41,700 nt of DNA from Cloacimonetes bacterium UBA3900. GTDB taxonomy: Bacteria > Cloacimonadota > Cloacimonadia > Cloacimonadales > Cloacimonadaceae. Below the pieces are notes generated by a model that saw nothing but the letters and a program-made list of their open reading frames with translations, was not told the DNA's origin and did no database searches. Of the stretch, positions 34,267-41,700 are shown in pieces. The DNA is taken from the NCBI GenBank assembly GCA_002391675.1, contig DGFM01000017.1:178116-219815 (forward strand). The letters are read 5' to 3'. Numbering within the stretch: the stretch's first letter is position 1; the number at the start of each line of letters is the position of its first letter. A program made the translations under genes and the position numbers.

Positions 34267-35595
34267 CTATGCTTTGGCTCTGCCTATGGAGTGGTACTCA
34301 AAGCCCAGCTCGCGCATGGTTTGGGGCTCATATTGGTTGCGTCCATCCAGGATCAGGGGCTGTTTCATCAAGCCTTTCATCTTCTGCCAATCCGGAAGCC
34401 TGAAGATGTGCCATTCTGTGACCAGCAGCATCGCATCGGCCCCTTCCAGGGCGTCATATTCGCTTTCCACAAAGGTGATATTGTCTGTATTTGCAAAGAC
34501 CTTTTTCGCCGTTGGGATAGCGATGGGATCATAGGCTTGAATGGTAGCTCCCATTCCAAGCAGCGCATTGATAATCACCGTTGCCGGTGCTTCTCTCATA
34601 TCATCGGTTTGAGGCTTGAAAGCCAGGCCCCAGATCGCTATCGTCTTACCGCTCATGTCTTCTCCCCAGAGCTTCACCAGTTTATCCACCAACACCATCT
34701 TTTGGCTCTGGTTGGTCTCTTCCACCGCTTGGATGATTCTGGCAGAAGTTCCGGCGTCCGAGTGCATACTGATCAGAGCGCGCACGTCTTTGGGGAAGCA
34801 CGAGCCGCCATAGCCCACACCGGGAAAGATGAACTTGTGGCCTATGCGTGTGTCGGAACCCATACCGTGCCTCACTTCCGAGATGTCTGCATCCAGGGAT
34901 TCACACAGGTGCGAAAGCTCATTCATAAAGGAAATCTTGGTAGCCAGGAACGCATTGGACGCATATTTGGTCATCTCTGCGGAGCGGATATTCATCACCA
35001 GGATTCTCTCTGCACCTCTGCTAAAGGGCTCATACAGCTCTTTCATGATCTTGGCTGCTTCCTCGTCCTCAACTCCCAGGATCACTCTATCCGGCTTCAT
35101 AAAGTCATCTATTGCAGCGCCTTCTTTGAGGAACTCCGGATTTGATACTATGGTAAATTCATGGACGTTATCCAGCTCTTTCATCCTGGCTTTGATGGTT
35201 TGCTTCACCAAATCTGCAGTACCCACCGGGACAGTAGACTTGGTCACGATGATCTTTGGCTCGTTTACATATTGTGCGATGGACTTGCTCACGTCTATCA
35301 CGTGGCTGAGGTCTGCCGAGCCGTCTTCATCAGCGGGTGTTCCCACTGCGATAAAGATGATCTCGGAGCGCTGCACCGCATCCTTCAGCCCGGTGGTGAA
35401 GGTGATACGCCCAGCGGCTGAATTGGTGTCGATCATCTCCTTCAAGCCCGGCTCATAGATCGGTACTTCGCCTCTATTGAGCATAGCGATTTTAGTTTCG
35501 TCTATATCCACACAAATCACGTTGTTACCCATTTCTGCAAAACAGGTACCCGTCACCAAGCCCACATAGCCTGTGCCTATGATACATAATTTCAT
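34267..35595 (-). CDS. ugd: UDP-glucose 6-dehydrogenase
   Basis: Oxidises UDP-glucose to UDP-glucuronate with two NAD+, supplying acidic sugars for surface polysaccharide. The N-terminal Rossmann motif is CIIGTGYVGLVTG, and the catalytic thiol is Cys266 in GVGYGGSCFPKDVRAL. The mid-domain KSTVPVGTADLV and C-terminal GKTIAIWGLAFKPQTDDMREAP complete the set. The length of 442 is standard. The start at 35595 has AGGGGA upstream and overlaps the epimerase stop (ATGA); the open frame reaches further back but the added residues are not family-like. It is last in the minus-strand run. Confidence 0.96.
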   Translation of the reverse strand: MKLCIIGTGYVGLVTGTCFAEMGNNVICVDIDETKIAMLNRGEVPIYEPGLKEMIDTNSAAGRITFTTGLKDAVQRSEIIFIAVGTPADEDGSADLSHVIDVSKSIAQYVNEPKIIVTKSTVPVGTADLVKQTIKARMKELDNVHEFTIVSNPEFLKEGAAIDDFMKPDRVILGVEDEEAAKIMKELYEPFSRGAERILVMNIRSAEMTKYASNAFLATKISFMNELSHLCESLDADISEVRHGMGSDTRIGHKFIFPGVGYGGSCFPKDVRALISMHSDAGTSARIIQAVEETNQSQKMVLVDKLVKLWGEDMSGKTIAIWGLAFKPQTDDMREAPATVIINALLGMGATIQAYDPIAIPTAKKVFANTDNITFVESEYDALEGADAMLLVTEWHIFRLPDWQKMKGLMKQPLILDGRNQYEPQTMRELGFEYHSIGRAKA

Positions 35596-36533
35596 TTCTC
35601 TATCCCCTTTTCTTTGAAGTAGATAATGGTTTGTTTGAGCCCATCCACCAGATTGTAGATAGGGCTCCACCCCAAGACCTTGAATGCTTTGGAACAATCC
35701 AGCATCGAGCGCCGCAGGTCTCCCGGACGTGCCTCTCCCCTATGCGGCGGCACATCCAGCCCCAGCTGCCAACAGATGGCGTTATAGAGCTGCAAGGTAG
35801 TGGTTTCCACGCAGGTGCCGATGTTGAAGCAATCGTTATTGCCTTCCGTGAGCGCCAAAACGTTTGCCCTCACCACATCCGCCACGTACACATAATCACG
35901 GATCATCCCTTCCGGCTCGTCTGAATACGCATAAACCGTAGGGATCAATCCCTGCAAAAGCTTTTCGATAAAGATAGCCACCACGCCTGCCTCTCCATAT
36001 GGCACCTGGCGCGGGCCATAGACGTTTGCATAGCGGAGGACGGTGTAGTCGATGCCATAATGGTGCCGGTAGGCCTGCAGATATTGCTCACCGCACATCT
36101 TATTGATAGCATAGACGCTCAAGGGCGCGGGACGGTAGTTTTCTGTGGTGGGATACTCTTCTGCCTCGCCATAAATAGCACCCCCAGAGGAGATATAGAT
36201 CACCTTCCTGACCTGATATTTCCTGCAACACTCCAGGATGTTGATAAAGCCCATGACGTTCACATCCGCATCATGGCAGGGGTCTTTGAGGGAAATCGGA
36301 ATGGATATCTGAGCGGCATGATGGTTGACAATATCCGGCTGCTCGCTGGCGAATATCTCTGATAGCTGCGCATCCCGGACATCTATCTTATATAGCTTTG
36401 CTCTTGGATCCACGTTGTGTGCGTAGCCGGTGCTGAGGTCATCCACCACAACCACTTCATGACCTTGATCCAGATACGCCTGTGCCACATGAGAACCGAT
36501 AAACCCGGCTCCACCGGTCAAAAGTATCTTCAT
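35592..36533 (-). CDS. GalE-like NAD-dependent sugar-nucleotide epimerase/dehydratase
   Basis: Extended short-chain dehydrogenase acting on a UDP-sugar, most like UDP-glucose 4-epimerase. The NAD loop is GGAGFIGSHV (residues 7-16). The serine of SSGGAIYG (115-122) and the pair Tyr141/Lys145 in YAINK form the catalytic triad. The C-terminal HRGEARPGDLRRSMLDCSKAFKVLGW segment is the usual substrate side. The length of 313 is typical of bacterial or archaeal GalE-like proteins. Together with ugd and a NusG paralog it suggests polysaccharide precursor supply. Exact sugar unknown. Confidence 0.9.
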   Translation of the reverse strand: MKILLTGGAGFIGSHVAQAYLDQGHEVVVVDDLSTGYAHNVDPRAKLYKIDVRDAQLSEIFASEQPDIVNHHAAQISIPISLKDPCHDADVNVMGFINILECCRKYQVRKVIYISSGGAIYGEAEEYPTTENYRPAPLSVYAINKMCGEQYLQAYRHHYGIDYTVLRYANVYGPRQVPYGEAGVVAIFIEKLLQGLIPTVYAYSDEPEGMIRDYVYVADVVRANVLALTEGNNDCFNIGTCVETTTLQLYNAICWQLGLDVPPHRGEARPGDLRRSMLDCSKAFKVLGWSPIYNLVDGLKQTIIYFKEKGIEK

Positions 36534-37129
36534 CTATTCCTCGTCTTTGGTATATCTTCTGTTTCGATTATCTCAAACTCGCCAATGATTTTCACATCTG
36601 CCGGGTCTGTTTTCAGGATCACTGCCTGCTTGAGGATATTCACCTGCAACCGCAGCTCATGCAGCTTGTCATGCTCTTCCACCACTCCCCTGACACCGGC
36701 GAAGGGGCCGCTGATGATCTCCACCTCCAAGCCTTTGGCAAGCCAATATCCCGGCCCTGCTTCCACCTTCTGTGCCGGAATCTGATTTATCGCTCTCAGC
36801 TCGGAGAGCAGCTGTTCCTGGTCTATCACCTTCAGGAAGCCGGCAACGTAACCCGTACGTGCCAAGGTGTCTTTGTCTTCGTAATCTATACAAACAAACA
36901 CATATCCGGGAAAAAGAGGAATGTGGGTGCGATACGTGCTCTTTTCATACACCTTCACGCTCTCCCTGAGAGGCAGGTAATAGTGAACACCGGTGCGTTT
37001 GGCATATTCAGCCAGCTTCTTTTCACAGCGTGAACGCGTGCGCACCACCGCCCATCTCTTATCGCCGGAGCCAAGCTCCAGCTCGCCAAAGAGCTCATCA
37101 ACCATCACTCTTTTTGTGGATTTGTTCAT
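36530..37129 (-). CDS. Specialised NusG paralog (UpxY/RfaH-like)
   Basis: Transcription elongation/antitermination factor of the NusG family, 199 residues. The NGN domain (about 22-115) starts RWAVVRTRSRCEKKLAEYAKRTGVHYYLPL and has PLFPGYVFVCIDY. A KOW-type motif VEIISGPFAGVRGVV is at about 135-150. The primary nusG normally sits with secE and ribosomal genes; this copy lies directly before sugar-nucleotide genes, as UpxY/RfaH-type factors do. It abuts the ahcY stop without a gap and overlaps the epimerase by ATGA. No clear ribosome site; an alternative Met at 37105 also lacks one. Confidence 0.88.
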   Translation of the reverse strand: MNKSTKRVMVDELFGELELGSGDKRWAVVRTRSRCEKKLAEYAKRTGVHYYLPLRESVKVYEKSTYRTHIPLFPGYVFVCIDYEDKDTLARTGYVAGFLKVIDQEQLLSELRAINQIPAQKVEAGPGYWLAKGLEVEIISGPFAGVRGVVEEHDKLHELRLQVNILKQAVILKTDPADVKIIGEFEIIETEDIPKTRNR

Positions 37130-38536
37130 CTAATAGCGATAATGATCCGGTTTGTAAGGCCCTTCAATGGGGACGTTCAGATACTCGGCCTGCTTAGGAG
37201 TCATGGTGCTCAAAATCACACCCAGCTTGCCCAGATGCAAGCGTGCCACCTCTTCATCCAAGTGTTTGGGAAGGGTGTAAACGCCCAGTTCATGATCCTT
37301 TTGCCAGAGATCCATTTGCGCCAATACCTGATTGGTAAAGGAACAGCTCATCACAAAGGAAGGATGTCCTGTGGCGTTGCCCAGATTGACCAGACGCCCC
37401 TCAGAGAGCAGGATGATGCTGCGTCCTGTGGGGAAGGTTATCTTATCCACCTGAGGCTTAATGTTTTCTTTCACAACGCCCTCTGTGGCATAGAGCTTAT
37501 CCACCTGAATCTCGTTGTCAAAATGGCCGATATTGCAGACTATGGCGTGGTCTTTCATCTTTTGCATATGCTCGACGGTGATCACATCGCAGTTTCCGGT
37601 GGCGGTCACAAAAATGTCAGCTTCTTCCACCATATTTTCCACGGTGTTTACCTCAAAGCCTTCCATCGCCGCTTGCAGAGCGCAGATGGGGTCGATCTCG
37701 CTCACAATCACCCGCGCACCAAATCCACGCATGGATTGAGCACAGCCCTTGCCCACGTCACCATAACCACACACCATCACGACCTTTCCGGCCACCATTA
37801 TGTCTGTGCCGCGTTTGATGCCGTCTGCCAAGGATTCCCTGCAACCATAGAGGTTGTCAAACTTGCTCTTGGTCACGGAGTCGTTCACGTTGATGGCGGG
37901 GAAAAGCAGAGTTCCCGCTTTGAGCATCTGATAGAGGCGGTTTACGCCTGTGGTGGTCTCTTCGCTCACGCCGCGCAGCCTTTTGGCCACCTTGTGCCAT
38001 CTTTGCGGGTCTTCCTGCAAGCCCTTGATCAGAAGCTCTTGCACGATGCGCATTTCGTGGACATCTGCCGTAACTTCAGGCAGCTTGCCGGTGGAGGCAT
38101 AAAGCTCTTCCAGGCGATAGCCTTCATGAACCATCAAAGTGGCATCACCACCGTCATCCACGATCATATCCGGGCCATCACCATCGGGCCACAAGAGCGC
38201 ATACTGAGTGCATTGCCAGTATTCTTCCAGTGTTTCGCCCTTGAAAGCGAAAACGGGCACGCCGAGATCGACCATCGCCGCTGCGGCATGGTCTTGAGTG
38301 GAAAAGATGTTACAGCTGGCCCAGCGCACCTGCGCACCCAGGTCTATCAAGGTCTGAATGAGCACAGCAGTCTGAATCGTCATATGCAGACTGCCTGTGA
38401 TTCTGGCGCCTTTGAGCGGCTTGCTGTCGCCATATTTCTCTCTGAGAGCCATCAAGCCCGGCATTTCAATCTCTGCCATAGCTATCTCTTTATGGCCCAG
38501 CACTTTCTCATCTATATTCCTGATCCAGTATTTCAT
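37130..38536 (-). CDS. ahcY: Adenosylhomocysteinase
   Basis: Splits S-adenosylhomocysteine to adenosine and homocysteine, removing the inhibitor left by methyltransferases. NAD-binding GYGDVGKGCAQSMRGFGARV, the substrate-site text VDDGGDATL and the C-terminal PDHYRY, which reaches into the partner's NAD site, are all present. The 468 residues match the longer bacterial type with an insertion of about 40 residues (LPEVTADVHEMRIVQEL...). AAGGAG lies 8 bases before the ATG. It sits between pnp and the NusG paralog; pairing a methyl-cycle enzyme with polysaccharide genes is unusual and may simply reflect a long transcript. Confidence 0.96.
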   Translation of the reverse strand: MKYWIRNIDEKVLGHKEIAMAEIEMPGLMALREKYGDSKPLKGARITGSLHMTIQTAVLIQTLIDLGAQVRWASCNIFSTQDHAAAAMVDLGVPVFAFKGETLEEYWQCTQYALLWPDGDGPDMIVDDGGDATLMVHEGYRLEELYASTGKLPEVTADVHEMRIVQELLIKGLQEDPQRWHKVAKRLRGVSEETTTGVNRLYQMLKAGTLLFPAINVNDSVTKSKFDNLYGCRESLADGIKRGTDIMVAGKVVMVCGYGDVGKGCAQSMRGFGARVIVSEIDPICALQAAMEGFEVNTVENMVEEADIFVTATGNCDVITVEHMQKMKDHAIVCNIGHFDNEIQVDKLYATEGVVKENIKPQVDKITFPTGRSIILLSEGRLVNLGNATGHPSFVMSCSFTNQVLAQMDLWQKDHELGVYTLPKHLDEEVARLHLGKLGVILSTMTPKQAEYLNVPIEGPYKPDHYRY

Positions 38537-38558
38537 CCGTAAATCTCCTTTTTTAAGA

Positions 38559-38593
38559 TGTAAGCGGCTCTGTGGATGCAGAGCCGGCTTACA
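38559..38593 (-). other. Hairpin between pnp and ahcY
   Basis: An almost perfect stem (TGTAAGCCGGCTCTG / CAGAGCCGCTTACA, one bulged C) lies between the pnp stop and the ahcY ribosome site. There is no T-run after it, so it is more likely a 3'-end protector of pnp mRNA, or a weak terminator, than an efficient stop. No S-adenosylhomocysteine riboswitch motif was recognised. Confidence 0.5.
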
Positions 38594-38619
38594 ATTTATA
38601 TCAGCTAATCTTGTATTGT

Positions 38620-40833
38620 TTACCTGCGAGGACCGCGTCCACGGGGACGGCGATCTCTATCGCGATTTCTGTTGTTTCGTTGTTGTCTGGGTTCATCTTC
38701 ACGCCGGTTTCCGGGCTGAGGCTCCGGATTGCCGGGCACACCTTTCATGGTGAGAGCCAGCTTGCCTCTCTCGCTACCCAGAGACCTCACGTTGACGATG
38801 TCTCCCAGCTTGACCATATCTTCAGGGTGTTCGATTCTGGAAGTGTGCATCTGCGAAACGTGCACCATTCCTTCTCTCACACCGCCCAGGATCTTCACAA
38901 ACACGCCATAAGGCTCGATCCTGGTAACGGGGCCGCTGAATTCCTCGCCAATTTCCGGCTCAATGGCAATACCTTTGACCATCTCCGTGGCTTTCATGAT
39001 GGAAGCTTTATCGGGAGAGAGGATGCGCACTACGCCGTCGTCATTGATGTCTATCTCCACACCGCATTCTTCGATAATGGATTTGATCATCTTGCCGCTG
39101 GGTCCAATCACTTCGCCAATCTTATCCACGGGGATCTTGAAGGCTTCGATTCTGGGAGCCGTGGGCGCCAGATCATCCCTGGGAGCCTCGATGCATTCAT
39201 GCATCAGGTCCAGGATGTGATGACGTGCCACATTCGCCTTCTGCAGGGCGATGCGCATGATGTCTTTGGTGATGCCTTCGATCTTGATATCCATCTGCAT
39301 GGCAGTGATGCCTTCACGCGTGCCCGCACACTTGAAGTCCATGTCTCCAAGGTGATCTTCCAAGCCCATGATATCGGTGAGCACCACATACTTTCCATCT
39401 TCCATGATCAAGCCATTGGCGATACCGGCCACGGGTGCTTGGATCGGCACTCCGCCGGCCATCATAGCCAGACAGCCACTGCAGATGGAAGCCATGGATG
39501 ACGAACCGTTGGATTCGAGAGTCTCTGCCACGATGCGCACCGTGTAAGGGAAGTCTTCCTTCTTGGGCAAAACGGCCTTGAGAGCGCGTTCGGCAAGGTT
39601 GCCATGACCCAGCTCTCTGCGTCCGGTGGGCCCCATTCTGCCGGCCTCTCCCACGCTGAAAGGAGGGAAGTTGTAGTGCAGCAAAAAGCCTTTTTTATAT
39701 TCTTCTTCCAGACCGTCGATGATCTGTTCATCGCTGCCGCCACCCAGGGTAAGCGTACCCAGGGATTGCGTCTCTCCACGTGTAAACAGCGCCGAACCGT
39801 GAACCACGGGCAATACGTCAATTTCGCAGGTGATGTCGCGAACTTCATCCAGGCCGCGTCCATCCACGCGCAGATGTTTATGCAGGATGGAATCTCTTAC
39901 GTATCTGCGGATTATCTCTTCGTAGGCCTCCTTATACCAGGGTTCATTTTCCTCAAAGAGTTCTTCGCCATCCTGCTCAAGATACTTCTCCATCATCGCC
40001 TCTTCCGTAGCATCAAAGGCGTCCTGACGCTCCTGTTTGCCGATAATTACGGCATTCTGGGCGATGTCTGCACCATAATCCGCTTCCACTTTGGCCAAAA
40101 TCTCTTCCGGGATGCTCACCAGCTCGACTTCCACTTTTTCCTTGCCCACTTCACGCACCATATCTTCCTGCAGGGCACAAAGCTTTTTGATCTCTTCATG
40201 ACCGGTGTAAACCGCATCCAGCATCACTTCTTCGCTGAGCTGATCCGCAGCGGATTCGATCATAACCACGCTGGTTGCAGAGCCGCCCACCGCCAGATTG
40301 AGCCTGGAGCGTTCGTTGAGGTCTTCTATGGTGGGGTTGACCACAAATTGTTCGTCGATATAACCCACTGTCACGCCAGCAATTGGGCCGTGGAAGGGGA
40401 TGTCTGAAATGGAAAGAGCCAAGGAAGCTCCAAAGATGCCCAAAACTTCGGGATCGGTGATGCCATCATAGGCCAAAACGGTCAACACCACATGCACGGG
40501 ATTGCGAAAACCATCCGGGAAAAGAGGACGGATGGCACGGTCTATCACGCGTGCGGAAAGGGTTGCCTGCGTGGTGGGCCTGGCTTCACGCTTGAAGAAT
40601 CCACCGGGAATCTTGCCGGAAGCATACATCTTCTCGATGTAGTCCACGGTGAGGGGGAAGAAGTTTTGATTTTCAGCAGGGTCTTTGCCCATTGTTGCTG
40701 TCACCAATACTGCAGTGTCTCCATAGCGGATATACACGCTGCCATTGGCTTGCTTGGCCATACGGCCTGTCTCGACGTAGAGTTTGCGTCCGCAAAAGTC
40801 AATTTCGCGGCTGATAATGTTGAAATTATGCAT
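38620..40833 (-). CDS. pnp: Polyribonucleotide nucleotidyltransferase (PNPase)
   Basis: Phosphate-dependent 3'-5' exoribonuclease and polymerase of RNA turnover. Two RNase PH domains (about 1-230 and about 315-550) flank a helical linker; the second holds GRREL...LPKKEDFPYTVRIVAETLESNGSSSMAS. A KH domain (about 560-620, VIGPSGKMIKSI) and an S1 domain (about 625-695, GPVTRIEPYGVFVKILGGVREGMVHVSQM) follow. The tail is arginine-rich (RQQRNNRNRDRDRR), which may add RNA binding. The length of 737 is normal. AAGGAG precedes the ATG. It follows rpsO, as in many bacteria, with a terminator and a long hairpin between. Confidence 0.97.
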   Translation of the reverse strand: MHNFNIISREIDFCGRKLYVETGRMAKQANGSVYIRYGDTAVLVTATMGKDPAENQNFFPLTVDYIEKMYASGKIPGGFFKREARPTTQATLSARVIDRAIRPLFPDGFRNPVHVVLTVLAYDGITDPEVLGIFGASLALSISDIPFHGPIAGVTVGYIDEQFVVNPTIEDLNERSRLNLAVGGSATSVVMIESAADQLSEEVMLDAVYTGHEEIKKLCALQEDMVREVGKEKVEVELVSIPEEILAKVEADYGADIAQNAVIIGKQERQDAFDATEEAMMEKYLEQDGEELFEENEPWYKEAYEEIIRRYVRDSILHKHLRVDGRGLDEVRDITCEIDVLPVVHGSALFTRGETQSLGTLTLGGGSDEQIIDGLEEEYKKGFLLHYNFPPFSVGEAGRMGPTGRRELGHGNLAERALKAVLPKKEDFPYTVRIVAETLESNGSSSMASICSGCLAMMAGGVPIQAPVAGIANGLIMEDGKYVVLTDIMGLEDHLGDMDFKCAGTREGITAMQMDIKIEGITKDIMRIALQKANVARHHILDLMHECIEAPRDDLAPTAPRIEAFKIPVDKIGEVIGPSGKMIKSIIEECGVEIDINDDGVVRILSPDKASIMKATEMVKGIAIEPEIGEEFSGPVTRIEPYGVFVKILGGVREGMVHVSQMHTSRIEHPEDMVKLGDIVNVRSLGSERGKLALTMKGVPGNPEPQPGNRREDEPRQQRNNRNRDRDRRPRGRGPRR

Positions 40834-40859
40834 TAAATCTCCTTATAGATTCATTTGAA

Positions 40860-40933
40860 CTGCGGGAGAAGAAGCAATAGGCTAAAAAGCCTCGTTTGGC
40901 AAGCGTCTTAGCTTATTGCTCAAACTCCCGTAG
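40860..40933 (-). promoter_or_regulatory. Long hairpin in the pnp leader
   Basis: Two aligned stems, 40860-40868 with 40925-40933 and 40873-40884 with 40909-40920, each with one mismatch, are separated by a symmetric 4x4 internal loop. They make a rod of about 21 bp just upstream of the pnp ribosome site. In E. coli a long stem in the rpsO-pnp gap is cut by RNase III and used by PNPase to limit its own synthesis; this looks like an equivalent. Confidence 0.6.
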
Positions 40934-41000
40934 TGGTTGATTGGTTAATGATTTGGTGAGAAGTCTAAATCTTAGCTCCTCGTGAATATCAAGTTATCTC

Positions 41001-41041
41001 AAAAAGCAAGCGGATCTTTACCAAATGATGAAAGATCCGCT
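41001..41041 (-). terminator. Intrinsic terminator after rpsO
   Basis: On the minus strand an 11-bp stem (AGCGGATCTTT / AAAGATCCGCT, 41009-41019 and 41031-41041) with an 11-base loop is followed by TGCTTTTT. It lies 27 bases after the rpsO stop and should end most rpsO transcripts, leaving pnp to read-through or its own promoter. Confidence 0.85.
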
Positions 41042-41067
41042 CACTAAGTGTTATTATGGCGAGTCTA

Positions 41068-41337
41068 TCATTTTCTGATGCCCAGTGCCTTGATCAGCTG
41101 GCGATAGCGCTCGATTTCTTTACGCTTCAGATAATCAAGGAGGCGTCTGCGTTGCCCGATCAGTTTCAACAGCCCACGGCGAGTGCTAAAATCTTTAGGA
41201 TGCTCTTTGAGGTGTCCCGTAATGGAATTGATCCTCTTGGTGAGAAGAGCAACCTGCACTTCCGGGGAGCCGGTGTCTGATTCATGGAGTTTAAACTCTG
41301 CCATGATAGCCTTTTTGGCCTCAGGTGTAAGTGACAT
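41068..41337 (-). CDS. rpsO: 30S ribosomal protein S15
   Basis: Small-subunit protein that binds the central domain of 16S rRNA early in assembly. The 89-residue sequence is complete, with the family segments HESDTGSPEVQVALLTKRINSITGHLKEHPKDFSTRRGLLKLIGQRRRLLDYLKRKE. GGAGGATGG lies upstream of the ATG. It is followed by a terminator and then pnp, the classical gene order. In many bacteria S15 represses its own mRNA through a leader structure; I see no clear one in the short leader here. Confidence 0.97.
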   Translation of the reverse strand: MSLTPEAKKAIMAEFKLHESDTGSPEVQVALLTKRINSITGHLKEHPKDFSTRRGLLKLIGQRRRLLDYLKRKEIERYRQLIKALGIRK

Positions 41338-41363
41338 TCCATCCTCCAGATGTATTTTGTACC

Positions 41364-41391
41364 AGTATTTAAAACTGGCCTTTTTTGTAAA
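41364..41391 (-). promoter_or_regulatory. Candidate promoter for rpsO
   Basis: On the minus strand TTTACA (41391-41386) and AATACT (41369-41364) are separated by 16 bases, placing the start about 20 bases before the ribosome site. Between here and the repeat at 41588 I see nothing I can name. Confidence 0.45.
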
Positions 41392-41587
41392 GCCTTATTT
41401 TCATTTCATACCCACATTCCCGGCTTTGGCAAGAAATTTCACACGCTTTTAACACTTTGAGACCTGTGAAAACCGGGGAAAGCAGACGGTGTCAACCGCC
41501 GCGCCAAGATCAAACGGAGCCTTATAAATACTTCAGCAGATCTGTATGGACAACTCAACAACCACCCCCGCCGGGAAGAGCTCATTT

Positions 41588-41700
41588 TCGCCCTTAATTT
41601 GTTTGCGATAAACCGATGCTCAAGTCAAATTTTGCCTTTTGCCGGTGCTCTCGCTCCTTGGGATTTCCCTGGCCTTCGTTTGCGTAACCCTTGGGTTTTC
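41588..41700 (+). repeat. Partial copy of the intergenic repeat (5' portion)
   Basis: GCCCTTAATTT at 41590-41600 and TGCGTAACC..TGGGTTT at 41681-41700 match the reverse complement of 24833-24843 and 24732-24751, with patchy similarity between. The copy runs off the window end at the base corresponding to 24732. That is 42 bases short of the position (24689) at which the copy at the window start begins. Confidence 0.65.

Noticed and set aside
34234..35145. A 303-codon plus-strand open frame opposite ugd
   Set aside because: It starts inside the terminator stem and is antisense to a complete UDP-glucose dehydrogenase.
37142..38542. A 466-codon open frame on the plus strand opposite ahcY
   Set aside because: It is a shadow of the clearly conserved adenosylhomocysteinase gene; the antisense product shows no family features and is rich in His and Gln, as antisense frames here often are.
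38537..38619. Possible S-adenosylhomocysteine riboswitch before ahcY
   Set aside because: The gap is only about 80 bases, holds a simple hairpin and shows none of the conserved SAH-riboswitch core I know.
38572..39501. A 309-codon plus-strand open frame opposite pnp, and another at 39604-40407
   Set aside because: Both lie antisense to pnp, whose domains are intact, and neither has a recognisable domain.
41362..41386. Plus-strand hairpin with a T-run upstream of rpsO that looks like a terminator
   Set aside because: No plus-strand gene lies upstream; the bases are better explained as the minus-strand promoter region of rpsO.

Overview
The window looks like a near-complete stretch of chromosome from a Gram-negative-type, probably anaerobic bacterium. 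My best guess is a member of Candidatus Cloacimonadota (WWE1) or a close relative. The reasons are the seven-gene V-type ATPase operon with a DUF2764 gene, a MutL/GlmL-type mutase chaperone, a two-membrane envelope (TolC, RND pump, ExbB/ExbD/TonB, PpiD) and a folP-cdaA pair. This placement is an inference from gene content and protein style, not a search result. About 42 protein genes are packed tightly, many with 1-4 base start/stop overlaps. I see no tRNA, rRNA, CRISPR array, transposase or prophage block.

Layout. Bases 1-143 are part of an intergenic repeat. A good promoter (201-228) then drives a long MutL-like ASKHA protein (263-3112). A PpiD-like foldase, a GlmM-like phosphohexomutase and a small phage-type lipoprotein follow. 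From 7204 to 15001 lies a V-ATPase operon, E-DUF2764-A-B-D-I-K, plus a small DUF4190-like membrane protein; the K subunit carries every Na+-ligand position known from Enterococcus hirae NtpK. On the minus strand, 19036 down to 15051 is a six-gene operon, exbB-exbD-tonB-folP-cdaA-coaE, with serC (19143-20228) just upstream. Divergent from serC is maf-amidohydrolase-unknown-gltX (20370-24470), ended by a strong terminator.

The 24471-25051 gap holds a complete inverted copy of the repeat, then a promoter and a palindromic candidate operator for a tetR-tolC-MFP-RND-DUF3332 efflux operon (25052-31724). Next come an NfuA-like Fe-S scaffold, an MscS channel, a Gph-like HAD phosphatase and a YjbQ-family protein, up to a bidirectional terminator at 34217-34246. 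The rest is on the minus strand, read from 41337 down to 34267: rpsO, pnp, ahcY, a specialised NusG paralog, a GalE-like epimerase and ugd. The last three look like a surface-polysaccharide precursor module with its own antiterminator-type factor.

Most interesting points: (1) a roughly 300-base structured repeat, complete in the middle of the window and partial at both ends in a way suggesting the window is one contig broken inside repeat copies; (2) a phage-family lipoprotein standing alone beside housekeeping genes; (3) Na+ signature residues in the V-ATPase rotor together with an RND pump that lacks the usual proton-relay Asp pair and Lys; (4) a MutL protein about twice its family's usual length; (5) a conserved unknown protein in the gltX operon; (6) a long hairpin in the rpsO-pnp intergenic region like the one that controls pnp in E. 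coli.
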